From the NCBI GenBank assembly GCA_030142905.1, contig JASJOG010000070.1, forward strand, positions 1,359,501 to 1,423,500: a stretch of DNA of 64,000 nt, in the 5' to 3' direction. Source of the DNA: Heliopora coerulea (Eukaryota > Cnidaria > Anthozoa > Scleralcyonacea > Helioporidae). The notes under the pieces are model-generated. The model did no database searches and was not told the DNA's origin. It was given only the letters and a program-made list of their open reading frames with translations. Positions 1 to 13,262 of the stretch are shown in pieces (positions within the stretch are counted from its first letter, which is position 1; each line of letters opens with the position of its first letter). Both the position numbers and the translations under genes were made by a program.

Positions 1-3000
1 AATAGAAAGTAATATTTACTATGGAATTGCTCGATGCTCATTAGAATGTCGAATATCGCGGTATTTCGGAATGTCTAACGCAGAGTTAACTTTGAAAGAA
101 ATGCTCAACGTAATCTGAATGTATGAGAGAGAACTTATTTAACTCAAAGTTATAAATCATAAGCTAGATTTTAAACAAAGATTGTAGAATGTTGATGGGA
201 AAATCAATACTTATATAGTGCTTTGTTTAAGTGTTCATGTCTTACAGGATTAGGATTATTAAGATATACAGCATGAAATTCACTAATCATCGACGAGTTT
301 GCATTTCTCTCTGAAACGTTTGAAATATAAAGTCAGGATTAAGCAAGAAAGCTTTCAAAATGAATAGAATTAGTTGCGTGATAGATATCCTATTGATTTA
401 GATTTTTCTTTTTTGATGGTTGACAGTAGTTGAAGATATCCATAACATCTAGGTGCTCATAATGTTTTATTTTGTGGCGTGCAATTGATCATTATTACCG
501 GCGATGAAAATGGAATATTACCAGTTGATTGTAACTGTGTTATGACAACGGAAGATCTTTTATTTAAAATATTCAAGCTAGTGACCTTGAGTAGTGTTAC
601 GTCTAAGACTTGTACGGGCAGCGGCAAAGCAACAAATCTATTCAACCTAACACTGCATGCCATCAATATTCATTCACAGGCAGTTGAACTCAGAGATTAT
701 TGCATGGCGGAGCATTGACTCTTTCCCAGTGAGATAAGACTCTGGCTAACACCAGACTGTCTTATTCTGGCTTACGCCAGCCTATTTTACCCATCAAAGG
801 GTGAGCTCTAGCCGAGAAATAGTTGAAGCCTGTTTAGACTTGCGAATTTTGTCTTGAAATTGACATCTTGGCGTATGCGTTAAACTCACAAAAATATCGG
901 GGACAAACTCGAGCAAATCAATAGCGTAATCTTATTGCATAGGCTGTACAAAATCGCTCATGTAAACAGGCCTTGGTATTCCGTAATTTCGGACAACCTA
1001 ACATTACGAATTATTGAATACTTAACTCAATATTTTATTTGAAGCTTAACTGACCTTTGACCTGCAATGTTTGTTCTGAGGAAATTATTTTTCACAAGAG
1101 ATTGTTTAAAAATCAAAAAATGGGTAAAAAATGTTACACAAGCATTAAAAGAGAGCAATTTTGGAAATGTCAAGTCTAATGAATTCTTTGTCTAATGAAT
1201 ACTATTTTTAGATCCTTGAAGACCACAATCAAAACAGCGGGGTCGGAAGTGCGGGAGGAGGACAGTGGGGGCTGTTGCCCTCATAAGTAGTTTGTGTGTG
1301 CGCAAATTGGGTTTTAACCTCCCTCTAATAATTGGCATTCTGGCTAATATTAGTCCGTCACTGGTTGTAGGAATAAAGTAAAATACACTCTTAGTGAAAA
1401 TAAATCCACATACTCATTTTCAAACAAACATATTTTTGGAACAATTTGTCCGCCGCTGGACTTAAGATGGCTCTTAAAATGGCTAATGTAAAAAGAATTA
1501 TATTTCATCTGGTAGATGTATCTTCCTACTGAGTAACATTGTCTGGCATTAGAAAGAACAAAATTGTCAAAGACGACATAACTAGACTTTTGTGATCAAT
1601 GGTTTAAAGACCATCTGGAATTTTCATCTGGCAAAATCATCTGGCATTTTCCACAGTAAAATAATAGGTGTCCTATACTGCTTGCAAAGAGCTAATATAA
1701 AGAGTGTGGATTGGAGCAGATCTCATGGATTATTTGGCACAAATCATACGTGTCCGATACCAAGACTCATTGACGTCAAAGAGAACAGGATGGAGTAACG
1801 TGTCATAGCTTCCTGAGGCAAATGAGGTATTCCTGTATCTCATATTTGAGAGCTTAAGGCGGCAGTTTATGGAATTAGTCGTATTCTTAAGTCAATCATG
1901 AGGTTCATTTTGTTAATCCCAGATTTTTTAACAAGCTGTTAGAAATCAAGACTTTATTGCCCTCCCCAATATAAAAAATATTCTCTGCGGCCCTTATTTC
2001 TAAGTTAATTGGTGTCCAAGTTACTCTTGAGTTCACGCTCGTTTTTTTTACATATTCATGCGTGCATTATCGTATGCGTGCATTAACCACACTGCACTGC
2101 CACATTTGCCAATTCTTAGCGAGCAAGATTTCGGTTACTTCTGGCCTTCAAACACCATTTGTTTTCCAAAGACAGGAGTCTGTATCTAAATTATGTAAGA
2201 AGCTCAAATTTGTTAAATGTGTCCAAGAACTTCCAATGCACGCCGACATTCCGGCAATTTAAAGAAGTGCCGTAGACATGAGAAAAGTGGACACCGAAAA
2301 AAGCAGAGTTTGAGGAGTGAAAATAGGATTTAAGAAATGAAAACGTAGTAGTAGGTTTCCAGTCTTCGCGTGGTGTAGACTAATTCGACTTTACTCAAAT
2401 CGACTTTACTCATACCATATACCACATGCATGATGCTTTGTCCTCCATGTCAGGACGTATCACTGGTCTAGCTTTTTATACCGTTCATGCAGTACATAAA
2501 CTTTACAGCGCTAGTTTTTAAATATCTGATGGATTAAAAGACTGACAAATGGGCAGGACTTTTGTCGCATGAAATAGTGCACAGATTTCACCATTTTACG
2601 ACGCTTAGAATTCAGTGTGTATTTGACTCTGAATTTTCATTTATCATTTGAACATATCCCTTAAAGATTTCTGGAATGGCAGCTAAAAACAAGATTATTT
2701 AAATAGTGGTTTAATCTAATCATGCTTATAGTGAAAATTTTTCAAATTGGTAGTTTCTCCTACTTCTAATGATTCAAATGCCCTGTTAGTTTGATTTCTT
2801 CAGATTTCTTGAGTTTGTAATACATGTTAACACTCAGACGAATTAAGCTCATTTGACTTTTCAATCAAATTGATATTAAAATTCATCCAAATTTAAAAAT
2901 TTACTTGAGTTTAAAATCAAATAAATGAACTAATATTTTCGATTCAAAATCAGAGCAACGTCGAAGGTATTGCTTATGCAATACATATTTCCATCAATCA

Positions 3001-6000
3001 AACCAGCATGCATCTGTGACATTGTCTGGCTCTCAATTGGAGTTGCGATGGCCAGGTGTTCAAGCCTTTCACAAGCCCAGCTAAAGGTTACAAGTGATCT
3101 TAGGGTCAGAAATGTATACTGAGGAATTGAGCAAGAAGAACGTCTGCTGAATGGCTCTCTCGTGTTTTTTGTGCACCAACAAAGTTTAGTCTTATTTTCG
3201 AAATATCGAGATTATTAGACATTTCAGTATATATAAAAATTAAGTGTCCTGTTTTATCGACATCATGATTGGTTATCCAAGGCTCATTTGTGATAGTTTT
3301 GTTTTTTCAACGTTTCCCAATATTTGCTAGACTTAAGAGATTTTATGGTAATATTAAGTTTAGTCAAAACTAGATATTCTTCCTACATCTGGACACAGAG
3401 ACTCACGCACACAAGCATTCGATATTTTCCTTGGCAATTAACATGAAATTTCTCCGCTGGGTAAAAGCAGACGATAATAGTACTTAAGTCTCTTATTATT
3501 TTCTTTCCACGTTCATTTTGAGGCATTCACTGTCCCGTCATCTCAACTTTTACATGACAGTTGCGGACGATATATTATTAGGCTTGGAATACACTTTTAC
3601 GCAAACTGCGTATAGTTCAGTACAAGAGATCCTTTGTAAACCGAATTAACTGTTGGATACCTGGTTTTCTCAAAGATGTCTTGTGCGCGATGAGACCTAA
3701 AGTTGTTCACCTTAGAAACCACTTCCCTAACGTAAACATAAATGTGTTACGCTGTGTGTAAGAAGTAATGAGATCATAAGCTGGTACGAAGAAAAGAATT
3801 ATGGAAGTTTTGAGTCTGGACGAGGAATAAAATCATTGCTCTACAATCACCTTCTTCAACCATATACCTTAAATAACACAATAATTTTGCGTGATAACAT
3901 TGCACAGGAACACACAGCTCGGAAGTATGGCTTTTGTATGCTATCTTGACACGCACTTACTCGTTTTAAGGAACAGAAAAGAAACAATAACGAGACTCAA
4001 CGACTTACTAAAAGTAAAATCAAGCAGAAATTGTTCCACTTACAGTGATGTGTGATAATGAAATCGTTCCCCAAACCAAATCGTCAAAATGTGCTTCTGT
4101 ATGATATTATTGGCCAAGATAGGTCTGCTCTGTGTCTTCTCTCACTTTGTACTAAGTAGTTTTGAATTTATTATGGGAGTTCCTTTTAATGGTCAAGCCG
4201 CCCACGTCTTAACTGGTGATCTATATGCATCTTAGCTCTCAACAATATAAGAGTAGCACTTAAAATTTATAGGTATGAATAAATATGCGACACGTTTAAA
4301 TGAAGCGTAGTATCTTGCCGCACGGAATATCCAGAACTGCATTTCCAGTTTAGTTCGAGAACGATATTAGATATTTTTATGTCAATATCAAAGAAATTAA
4401 GAGAATTTCCTCATTCACCAAACGACAACCGCAACGGGGGTTGGAAAAATGGCTGTGCGTCGCAAACGCCTTGGTAAAATTAAACATTTTGTCGTATCAT
4501 CAGACTGCTTCGGAAACATTTTTTGCGAAATTATGCGGATTATTTTTATTTTGATATTTCTAGATGGAGTACCCTGTTATCCAACTTAACTTCTGAATAT
4601 GCACTATTAATCTTATGCTGAGGTAGCTTTGATGAAAGCTTTGGAGGTAATAGGCCCCACTACTTATAAGGAACTAGAAATTTAAAGCATTTACCTCGTT
4701 GATCACTTTTCTAAATCAAGACCTGCAGCTAACGAAAAATTAATCACTGCTTCAACTTCTTAATTAGTTTCTTAACAGGCAAATACTGTTGAATAAAGAG
4801 AAAACTTTGCCTGAACGTGAATTAAAATATTCCTCTCAAATGCTGATGATATGCATGAAATATTTCTCAAAAGAGAGAGAGAGCAAGTTCATTACGCCAG
4901 TAGCTTAATGTTTTATGGTTTATGATTTTTCAAACTCTTCTCGTTGCATGATGATTGGACGTTGAATGAACCAAGTCAAACTTTGAGATCAATAAGTTCG
5001 AACAAAAGATTTTATCCTTTCGATAAAAGACAACAGTTCAAAGAACAAAGAACTTCTTAAGTAAGCTCAGTATTATCATTGACGTCAACAACGGCACTCC
5101 CTTTTAAGGGCAAGAATGTGAATAGTTTGAAATCTTTCGAAAACTCTAACAATACAACCGCTCCTCGCACGACGTCACAAGAACAATTCCATGTTCTTCA
5201 GACGACGACAACTGTCTCACCGTTGAACAGTGAATACTGAATGAACAGTTCGTTGGGATGGAATGAGATGATAATGAAACAACAAAAAGATTTCTATTGT
5301 CATGGCAATTAAAGAACACGGAATTCGGAGTTATATAAGGAGACTATTTTTGTCAATTCGGATACAATGTATTTAGAAACACAAAACATGCTATTTGTAT
5401 GTATGAAAGTTGAATTAGCAAAGATTCCTCGTAACAGAAGATTAAGTTTCTATTTCAAAAAACATGATTTTCAATACAGAAGAATCTGAAACTACCATGA
5501 CACTTTTGGAGATCCTTCATTGTGACAAGGTTCCCAATTCGTTGTTTATGAATACCTTGTGACACTGAAAAGATGTCCTGGCCAGTCATGATGTCGAGGT
5601 TGAAAGTGTACAGAGGGCCTTTCAATGAATTGGGGAGCCAAGGAATTTTCACTTTAACATAAACTGATGTCATATTTTTCAGATTTATTTATATGTTCAT
5701 AAGGCCAGATTCTTGTAGTCAGAAAATTTTTGAGCTTGTATAGTACATGTACACCTATCGAATACAATGATTGACATGATCACCTTCCTTAAAAATCTGA
5801 TTAGTTCATAAGCAATCCCAGTAACCAGTGATTAACCCATATGTTGTAAAAATATCAAGTTGCTCCTTTATTGGGTCCCATTAATCATCACATTAATCCC
5901 TGTTATGTTGAATGGCAAGATGTTTAACTCTATTTCATTTTTTTTGAATCGATACCGCACACTCCCCCCAAATGTTTATTTCAAAGATTTTACTGTTTTA

Positions 6001-9000
6001 CAGGGGGGTTTTTGCCAAATTTTACTTGGAAGGCTCCCAATCCCATCCCAGGACAGGAGGATTTGGTGTGAGAATTTATCTTATGTTCTCTGGCTTGTTT
6101 GAGAAAATGGTAATAAAACTACAACAATGATATATTTGCGGAGCTCATTAACAACCTTTTTTTTGTTTTTATTACATTTTTTGCTCAAACTGCACGCGAA
6201 GGTTCAGTTCCACTTCAGTCATTTCATAACACCGCATAATGAAACAAACGTAAGGGATGGTTACATGGGTGAATTTCAGTTCGGAATGAGATGACAAAAG
6301 TTTAGTCCTGGCACTTATTTTCAACATACAATTAATTTTTGGGAGATTTCTTACTAGCTAGCCAAGCTTCAGCCCGTAGTACTACTGCATGGATCATTCA
6401 CAAGCAATTTGGCAAATCATGATCGATATCCAGTTCAAAGTGGCAGGAAATTCGGGAATCTTATTCTTGAATAACAATCCGATATATGGCTACCTATTCA
6501 GTATTTTCATAACGTAAGTCAAGACGAACGTTATTTTTCATGAAATCTTGCCAAGAAAGGTTTACGTGGCGATGATGATGTCACAAATAGATGAGCACCA
6601 TTATGCAACCGGAAATTATGAGATCAAGTTGTCCGACCGTTTTTGGTCGTAGGGCATGCTTCGTAAGAGTAACCTTTGAATCAGCATAAATAATAAATAA
6701 AAGTCGTCGACAACGTCAAGGAAAATCCCCTGAAAACAAAAATATTTTAATTTCAAATTAATTCTTCTATTCTTGACAGTAGTAATAGTACTGTAATTAA
6801 AAAATGGGTTAGAAATTCGAGTTTCATTTTCTTTAAAGGAAGGGAAAATGCGAAATCATGGAACGCCCAAGAAACAAAGTGTGGGAAATGGGATTGGTAG
6901 ACAGAATTCCTGTTGACGTATTACGAAGGCAGTTTTATTGGAAGCTGTTTTTAATGTTTAGTGACATAATAAGCGAGTCACAAGTATTTTTAGGAAAGGG
7001 CGTTCAGGAACTAGACGTCTAAAAGCTTTGAGAAAACACCTTTGGTTCGTAAATCTCCAGTCGTTGGCCAAGAGTTTTATTGCATCCCAAGTGTTCTTGT
7101 TACTTCCCAAGTTATATTATAACGCTATCACGGCTCTGCAGCAAAGTTTCCCATTGATTTCTTTGAGTAAATAATCTTGAAATTTTAAAAGAACTTAACA
7201 AAACTGCAGTAAGCTACAGTAAGCTAGGTAAGACTGGCTCAAGATGCTTTCAGATACTTTAGCTTGACATGACTTTCGTATACAATTCGTTACTGGCTAT
7301 TATTATTATTGAGTACAAAACCCATTCAATAGCCAAATAAACTAAATTACAATGTGTTATATCCATAGAGAATGTAATTCTAACATAGTTACATCATAAA
7401 AAATTACCTGTTAAAATATACGATGGTGCTAATGGCAATAAAATTGCTAAAAAAACTTTAAAATTATCTTATAAAACTTAAATGTAAATTATACTGATTT
7501 ACATTACCCAAGCTTAAATTATACTTATCGATACCACGTGCTATTACGCTTTTTTTAAAACATTCCAAATTACATTTAAAATTGTAGTACTTGAGGCCTT
7601 TAGTTCTCCCTTACTTGGCACACCTTCTAGGCAGTAGGTTATCCAATTTATGTACAGGCTTCCGCTCCAAAAGCTGGTAGAATTCGTCCTTGATCGTAGA
7701 TGGCGGTTAATTCAAACACCGGAACCCTTTGCCGGGTGCCGGCAAAAGTTTGTCTTTCTTTTTGAGTTTTCTTCTTTGCTTTTAAATGCCAAGAGAAACT
7801 TCAGTGGACATGGAACCAAGCAGAGGGGTGCTGGAGCTTCCTACCTAAGCCCTAAAGGATGATCCGATTCATTGTGTTTCAAAGCCCGTTTGCTTGGCAC
7901 CTTCTTTTCAACTAATATAAGCAAACAAGCAAATTTTCAATAACTCCAACGAAGAGGTTCTGACATTGCAGGTACCGGCAATCTGTTTGAAAACTCACCT
8001 ATTCATGTCCGCAGAGGAGCATCTCCAACGGCCCTGTAATTTAATCCAAACCGTTTCCTTTCCAACGTACTTGTCTTTTCTCTTTGCTGGTAGAATAATA
8101 TGCATCACAGTCCACTGAACTATTTATGTATGGTGGAGGTGGGTTATTGTAACTTTTAATTAGTTGCAATGGGCGCTACATTCAAAAAGATGTTGAATTA
8201 CCATTCTGGTGATAGTTCAGGAGTTAATGGTCCGAAGACCAGATTGAAATTTCCTGCATTAACCAAATCGTTTACAGTATATTTTTGTTATTAGCCTAAA
8301 TAATCCTCAAATCAATATTTGACGGAAAATGGTTATGACTTTTTTTATGGATGATATACAGGATGATTCCACCCATTATGTTAGCAACCTTTTTGAGTGG
8401 TATCCAAGTAACCAAGATAAAGCCAGGACTTCATCTGCAATGTGGTAGCCTCATTTTCGCCTGATGTGAGAATCTCTATTTTTTTTTGAGAAATAATAAA
8501 GACTTTCGGAGAATCCAAATAAGAAAAGTAAAGAAACTAGTTGGAATTTACCACAGACTGGGGTCACTCCTTTTGTGCATGACATGACTTCAAAGGTCTA
8601 ATGTTTGAAGAGCCATTTATGAAGGGGACCCCATGCATGGTGAGCAGAAACGTTATTTGTGAGTTTTTAAGGCCATTGATAACTGGTAGCATTAAGTTCT
8701 CACGCAAAATCCAAGAGGCGAAATTTCGTTTGAATTGACATCCGAGATAAAAGTCGACTCATCGGACCCCATGGCTCGTTCAGGAAAACCTTTAACATGT
8801 TTTTCAATAAATAAAGTAGAAACAAAAATTGACCTAAAGTTGGCGAAAATGTTTAAGAAACATTATCTGATTTATTACCTTCCAATAAATTTTTTTAATA
8901 AGCGCCTCGAGTCAAGGATATAGAAATCAATTAAGAAAGTTCAATAAATCGGGATGGGGGCTCATCATCACTTAACTATTTGTTGATTACCTAACTCATT

Positions 9001-9429
9001 ATGTTCTCTTTGAGTTTGGAGGTCGCTAACGAGACTAAAAAACAATTTAGAACTCAGCGTTGGCAATAGTTGGCTATTCAGCGTACTTACATGGAATTCA
9101 ACTCTTGCGTAACCGCAACAACTGGTAAAAAGGTGCAAAAAAGCTTTGATGATCCTTGATCTACCTTGGTTTCCCTCTCCCAGTCAGACTCGATTTACAT
9201 ACATTTGTAAAACATAATACATATGTTTATGCATGAACTATCGTGCAATTGTTATCTTCACTCACAAGAGCATTTCGTGTAGCTTAACCATACGATGAGT
9301 ATTGCTTCACATTAATTTATACTCTGATACAATGAGTAGCAATACCGTCCTTAGAGCGTGCGTGATTGGTTTAAATCATCGATACTATTAAGATGTCAGC
9401 TCGATATTTCTTGTGTTACTCAATCGGTT
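1..9429. other. AT-rich non-coding stretch, no gene recognised
   Basis: Apart from a short MITE remnant at 715-804 I see no gene, RNA gene or structured repeat in this 9.4 kb. All open frames are under about 80 codons and start and stop at random. The stretch at 5455-5673, minus strand, is less AT-rich than its surroundings and has a GT donor-like site inside the frame (after about residue 42), so it could be an exon, but no domain is recognisable. The rest could be intron or intergenic DNA. Confidence 0.55.
715..804 (-). mobile_element. piggyBac-like MITE remnant (TTAA-CCCTTTCC family)
   Basis: Diverged copy of a roughly 100-bp repeat that occurs in clearer form at 53601-53699 and 43620-43720. 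Shared signs are a CTCTTTCC-type left end, a central TCTGGC..GCCAGA hairpin (here present twice, at about 731-750 and 755-770) and an AAAGGG-type right end. Ends are eroded. Confidence 0.5.
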
Positions 9430-10090
9430 GCAATTATTTCATAGTTTTAGTCACCAAAAAGTCCAAAAATCATAAGTGATCAAGTGTGATGGACGGAATA
9501 TTAAAACAAATGCGGAAGTCAAGCCAGAATTTTAAATCGTAGCACCAAATGTGGTTTTTATGAAATCATATTCCCGACTGGGCATGCAAGGAGTCTTATC
9601 GATTGGGTAAGGTGTCAAAGCACAAATTGAATTCAAATCAAACTCATGCAATTGCTCACATGCGAATTTCTATGACAGGCTATAGTGAACAGAGAATGGA
9701 AATGGTTATGGGCATTTTATCTACTGTAGATTTACAGTTGCATGAGCTTGGTGTGCTTTCAAATTGTGTTTTAACCCTTTAACCAATGGATTTGACACCC
9801 TGCTCATTAGAAATTTGATTTCATAAAACCACATTTGGAGCAACGATTTACAATTTTGATTTGACTTATTCATTTGTTTTGACATTTCGCTCATCTCACT
9901 TGATATCTTCGGAATTTGACTGACGTCGCACGAATTTGATTCGACGTCGTACAAATTTGATTTTACCTATTGTGAATTCGTTTTGACTTCTTATGAATCT
10001 AATTTGATATCTTACGAATTTGTTATGACTTCTTGTAAATTTGGTTTGACTTTTCACAAATTTGATGTGACCAATGACAATTTTGAACTA
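9430..10090. mobile_element. Long inverted-repeat element with subterminal 21-bp iterons
   Basis: The left arm (about 9430-9660) and right arm (about 9733-10090) are diverged reverse complements. Matching landmarks are AGCACCAAATGTGG at 9541 against GAGCAACG/CCACATTTGG near 9830-9845, and ATCAAGTGTGATG at 9479 against its complement near 9890-9905. The right arm is longer because it holds an expanded 21-bp tandem array. No coding capacity; the minus-strand frame at 9721-9954 is just a read-through of the repeat. Likely a non-autonomous DNA transposon of unknown superfamily. Confidence 0.6.
9850..10088. repeat. Degenerate 21-bp tandem repeat
   Basis: About ten to eleven units of consensus RAATTTGATTTGACTTCTTAC follow each other with an almost constant 21-nt period, most regular from 9931 to 10080. 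Units differ at many positions, so the array is old. Confidence 0.8.
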
Positions 10091-12042
10091 AAAATAATGT
10101 AGAAACAGTCAACGGGCACCGCTGGCCATCTGCTACTGTGCTTCAGGCTAACTGATTTTTTTCATAGACTTGAGAGGTAACATAACTTATGAACTCAACC
10201 TCATTGTTTGAGTCAAGTTACGTATAATTCCCACAAGTTAGATAATTTGGTGACAGAGATTCTTCATTGCTACAACCGTGGGAGTTGTTTTTGTAATAAC
10301 TTTCCTCATCCGTGCTGCTAAATCGTGGGAACCTTCTTCTTCGAGGCAAACACTTTTGCGACATATTTCCGTATGGGTAGTATTGACGACATGATGCAAT
10401 GATGTCGAAGAGGAAGCGACGTTCCTTGACTTCGATAAGGAACTCACAATCACCGCATACATTCGAATTGACATAGCCTTAGAGGTCTACCAATGAAACA
10501 TTTAGCACTATGAAGATCATTGTAGAAAACATTTGAATGGTCATAGAGGAGATCATGATGTAGACGACTGGCCATTGTCATGGTTGATTAAGAAATGCTG
10601 TGTCGTATTTAAAGGAGTCAATTTCCCGAAAGCTACAGGAAATTTGGGGTAAACCTCAGAATCAACAGACGGTATTTTAAGACAATGTGATTATCTCAAG
10701 TAACGGTCATTTTCCAGTTACATGCACCCGCTATCCTCATATTGCAAGATTAAAGGAGATTTAATTGTATGAGTCATCATAGCAACAATACAGAAGTTAG
10801 ACATTACGGACGTGACACTTCACAAACTATTCTAAATAGGTCAACAACGCATGTGGTATGGTGTTCCCGTTTTTTTACGCACACCTACCAGGGTGTAATA
10901 ATAACGTTGGCGTCTTTTAAATGCCGTGGCACAATTTGACTTTTTTGGCGTTAGGTAATGGTAATTTAAAAGGCGATGACGTTGATTGAATTTGTAGCAA
11001 TAGAGCTTAGGGGAATTATTTAGTTTAGGTCATGATATGGCTTTATATTTTTCTTGTTAAAGCTAAGCATAAACGCTCTATTCGTAGGCCATATTCAAAC
11101 GTCGAACTCTTCTTGTGCCGAATCGAATGCAAATCAGCTTTAATAAAGGATTTTGTTCATTGACATCTGATTGGGCACATGAAAAGTTCGACTTTTGAAC
11201 TGGGACTTAGGAATGGGTTAACCTTGAAATGACATTGCTAATTGAGAAGAGAGATAACGCTGAGCAACTTCACTCAACTTGACTGTTGTCTGATTGTCAT
11301 TTATGCACTCCTTAGACATCTCGCATATGTAATCATACTCGGTTTATTTAGATGAGGTAAAATGAATAAATTAGATGGTACCGAACTTCTGATTAAACTT
11401 TGAAAAGATAAAACGTGCTCAGACCCATCTAATATCTAACAAAAGAAGGATGATTCGATGCACTTTGGCACTTTTACAATTGCATTAAGTCTCGCAAGGT
11501 CATGAATTTTAGTGTAGGAGGGAAGAAGCCGCCCCCTAAATCCGCTTCTGCTATAATATTAGTACTGCATAAATCCTGTTTGTCCGACCACAAATGTGCT
11601 TGTTCTTTAGCAAACTACATATTTGTTATTTTTAACCCATTGAATATGTTCACTGGCTAAATTAATGTCCAAAGTGAAACTTGAACACACCGCTTTTGTA
11701 CTCTTTTGTACTCTCTCAACAAAGTCTCTTGAAGAATGGAGAGTTTAGCAACTTTAAGTTGTGGTGCCATTTCCCATCTTCATGTTTTATCAACATGAAC
11801 ATTTTGGGCAAAATATGTCAGAATTGTTAACGAGTCATCGACTTTAAACTTTATATGGGGCACATTCTTATGCAGCAGCTTCTGTCGTTGAGATGATAGT
11901 CGGACGCTAAACCTTGATTTCATAATTTAATCTGCACGCCTTTGAGTGGAATAATATTATGATATATTGCACGTCACCACTTATGACAATTGTATTACCT
12001 CATTTCAAAACAAATACTAAACAAGCTAAGCCAAACTTTCAC
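10091..12042. other. No recognisable feature
   Basis: AT-rich sequence. The 78-codon minus frame at 10238-10474 has no recognisable domain. Nothing else stands out. Confidence 0.5.
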
Positions 12043-12045
12043 TAA

Positions 12046-12237
12046 GGAGCCGTTCACACTGAGATCGATCTAACTTGAATCGATCTGAGACCGATCTGAG
12101 ATCGATATCAGCTCGCATCGTGAAGGCGCTCACACTCGTTTGGATCGATCTCAGTTCGCATTCAAGCGTTCACACTTGGATCGATTTTGACTTAGATTGA
12201 TCTCAGATCGATCTAACACGCTAGTGTAAACGGCCCC
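12046..12237. mobile_element. Harbinger-like MITE, 192 bp, with TAA duplication
   Basis: Terminal inverted repeats GGAGCCGTTCACACT (left) and the complement of AGTGTAAACGGCCCC (right) match at 13 of 15 positions. The element is bracketed by TAA at 12043-12045 and 12238-12240. A 3-bp TWA duplication with ends starting GG is the PIF/Harbinger signature. The interior is packed with copies of GATCGATCT/AGATCGATC, so the single strand could fold extensively. No coding capacity. Confidence 0.8.
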
Positions 12238-12411
12238 TAACTTTTTAAGAAGCTCAGCTCGGTTTATTGAACCATAAAAATTTGAAAGTGAACGTCTAGA
12301 CCTTACTTTACTGTTGAAGTCGGTGAAGGGCATTATGAGTAAAGATTGAATCTTCACAATAAGATGCTCAACGTTTAAACTCTATTTCAGAACTATTGTT
12401 CGGGTAACATG

Positions 12412-12610
12412 AACAGAATATTTCATGAATTGACCGGCACTGTTAAAATCAACTAGGAAAGTTGACTAGAACAGGATTAGAATTCGCATCTTCGTGTAGC
12501 TGGACCACTGCTCTACCGATTGAGCTATCGAGTCGACAGAGAACAGTATGTTCTAGTCAACTTTTATAGTTGATTTTAGTAGTGTTGGTCAATTCATGAA
12601 ATATTCTGTT
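12412..12610. mobile_element. Foldback element with 61-bp arms around a tRNA-like core
   Basis: Arms 12412-12472 and 12550-12610 are reverse complements with only a few mismatches; the outer end is AACAGAATATTTCATGAATT. The 77-nt core between them contains, on the minus strand, a tRNA-like segment. I see no clear target-site duplication. It could be a MITE that captured a tRNA-derived SINE, or a palindromic SINE dimer collapsed around one head. Confidence 0.75.
12474..12536 (-). pseudogene. tRNA-like segment (degenerate)
   Basis: Reading the minus strand, TAGCTCAATCGGTAGAGC (12510-12527) is a near-perfect pol III A box and D-arm. A B-box-like GATGCGAATTCTAATCC follows at 12474-12490 with tRNA-like spacing. 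The acceptor stem is absent and the anticodon stem is poor, so this is not a functional tRNA gene. It is more likely the head of a tRNA-derived SINE. Confidence 0.6.
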
Positions 12611-12626
12611 AATTAATACATTATAA

Positions 12627-13259
12627 GGCCCTGCTTACATGAAGAGAAGTTGCCTCTGGTGGGAGGGTTACTCTAGCCCCCGAATCGAGTTTTAGCTTGT
12701 GTTTACATTAGGAAAACCAACGTTGACCTTGTCTGATTTGACTGAGTGAACTGAGTAGAGTTACCTTTCTCTTGCAGAACTTTTTCGTACAGCTGTACTT
12801 TATTGGGATTAAAATCGACTGAATTAAATTCACATCGACATTTATATTGCTTTAAGCAGTTGATTAAGGATTAAATCATTTCAGAAGTGAAAGCTCATCT
12901 TTTATCTTGAGATTTTGTGGACGACTTTGATTGTGATTTGGCGTTTACTGCCATTTTGGAAATAACAAAGTTTGCGCATACTCATTGTTTCTCAAGTTGT
13001 CCCTCCCAGCCGAATCAAAGAGGGACAGAGTGTTTACGTGGCAAAACGTTGTCTCGCCTCCTGGCGTCACCCTTCCTTGCCAAGTGAGTAAGCCGGCACC
13101 AGGGTCACCCTTTCCCCCGAGATAACTTTGAGGCTTCTCATTTAAACAGGTCTCTGCAATTTACAAAGAAAATGTGTTTAAAGTCGTCTCACCCAGCCTC
13201 ACAAGAGGGCTAAGGTAACCCCCTCTCCAGGGACACCTTCTCTTCATGTAAAAAGCGCG
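12627..13259. mobile_element. Harbinger-like non-autonomous element, 633 bp
   Basis: Ends of about 50 bp are inverted: from GGCCCTGCTTACATGAAGAG at 12627 and the complement of CTCTTCATGTAAAAAGCGCG ending at 13259. The shared block continues through GTTACTCTAGCC / GTTACCTTAGCC. TAA flanks both sides (12624-12626, 13260-13262). The interior has no open frame. It lies 16 bp from the foldback element and 390 bp from the smaller Harbinger MITE. Confidence 0.75.
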
Positions 13260-13262
13260 TAA

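Noticed and set aside
9850..10088. CRISPR-like array
   Set aside because: Units are contiguous with no spacers and degenerate, in a eukaryotic context; it is a minisatellite.
10238..10474. 78-codon minus frame as a host exon
   Set aside because: No domain, no good splice borders, and composition not clearly different from its flanks.
12474..12536. Functional tRNA gene
   Set aside because: No acceptor stem, poor anticodon stem, mutated B box; kept only as a tRNA-like core.
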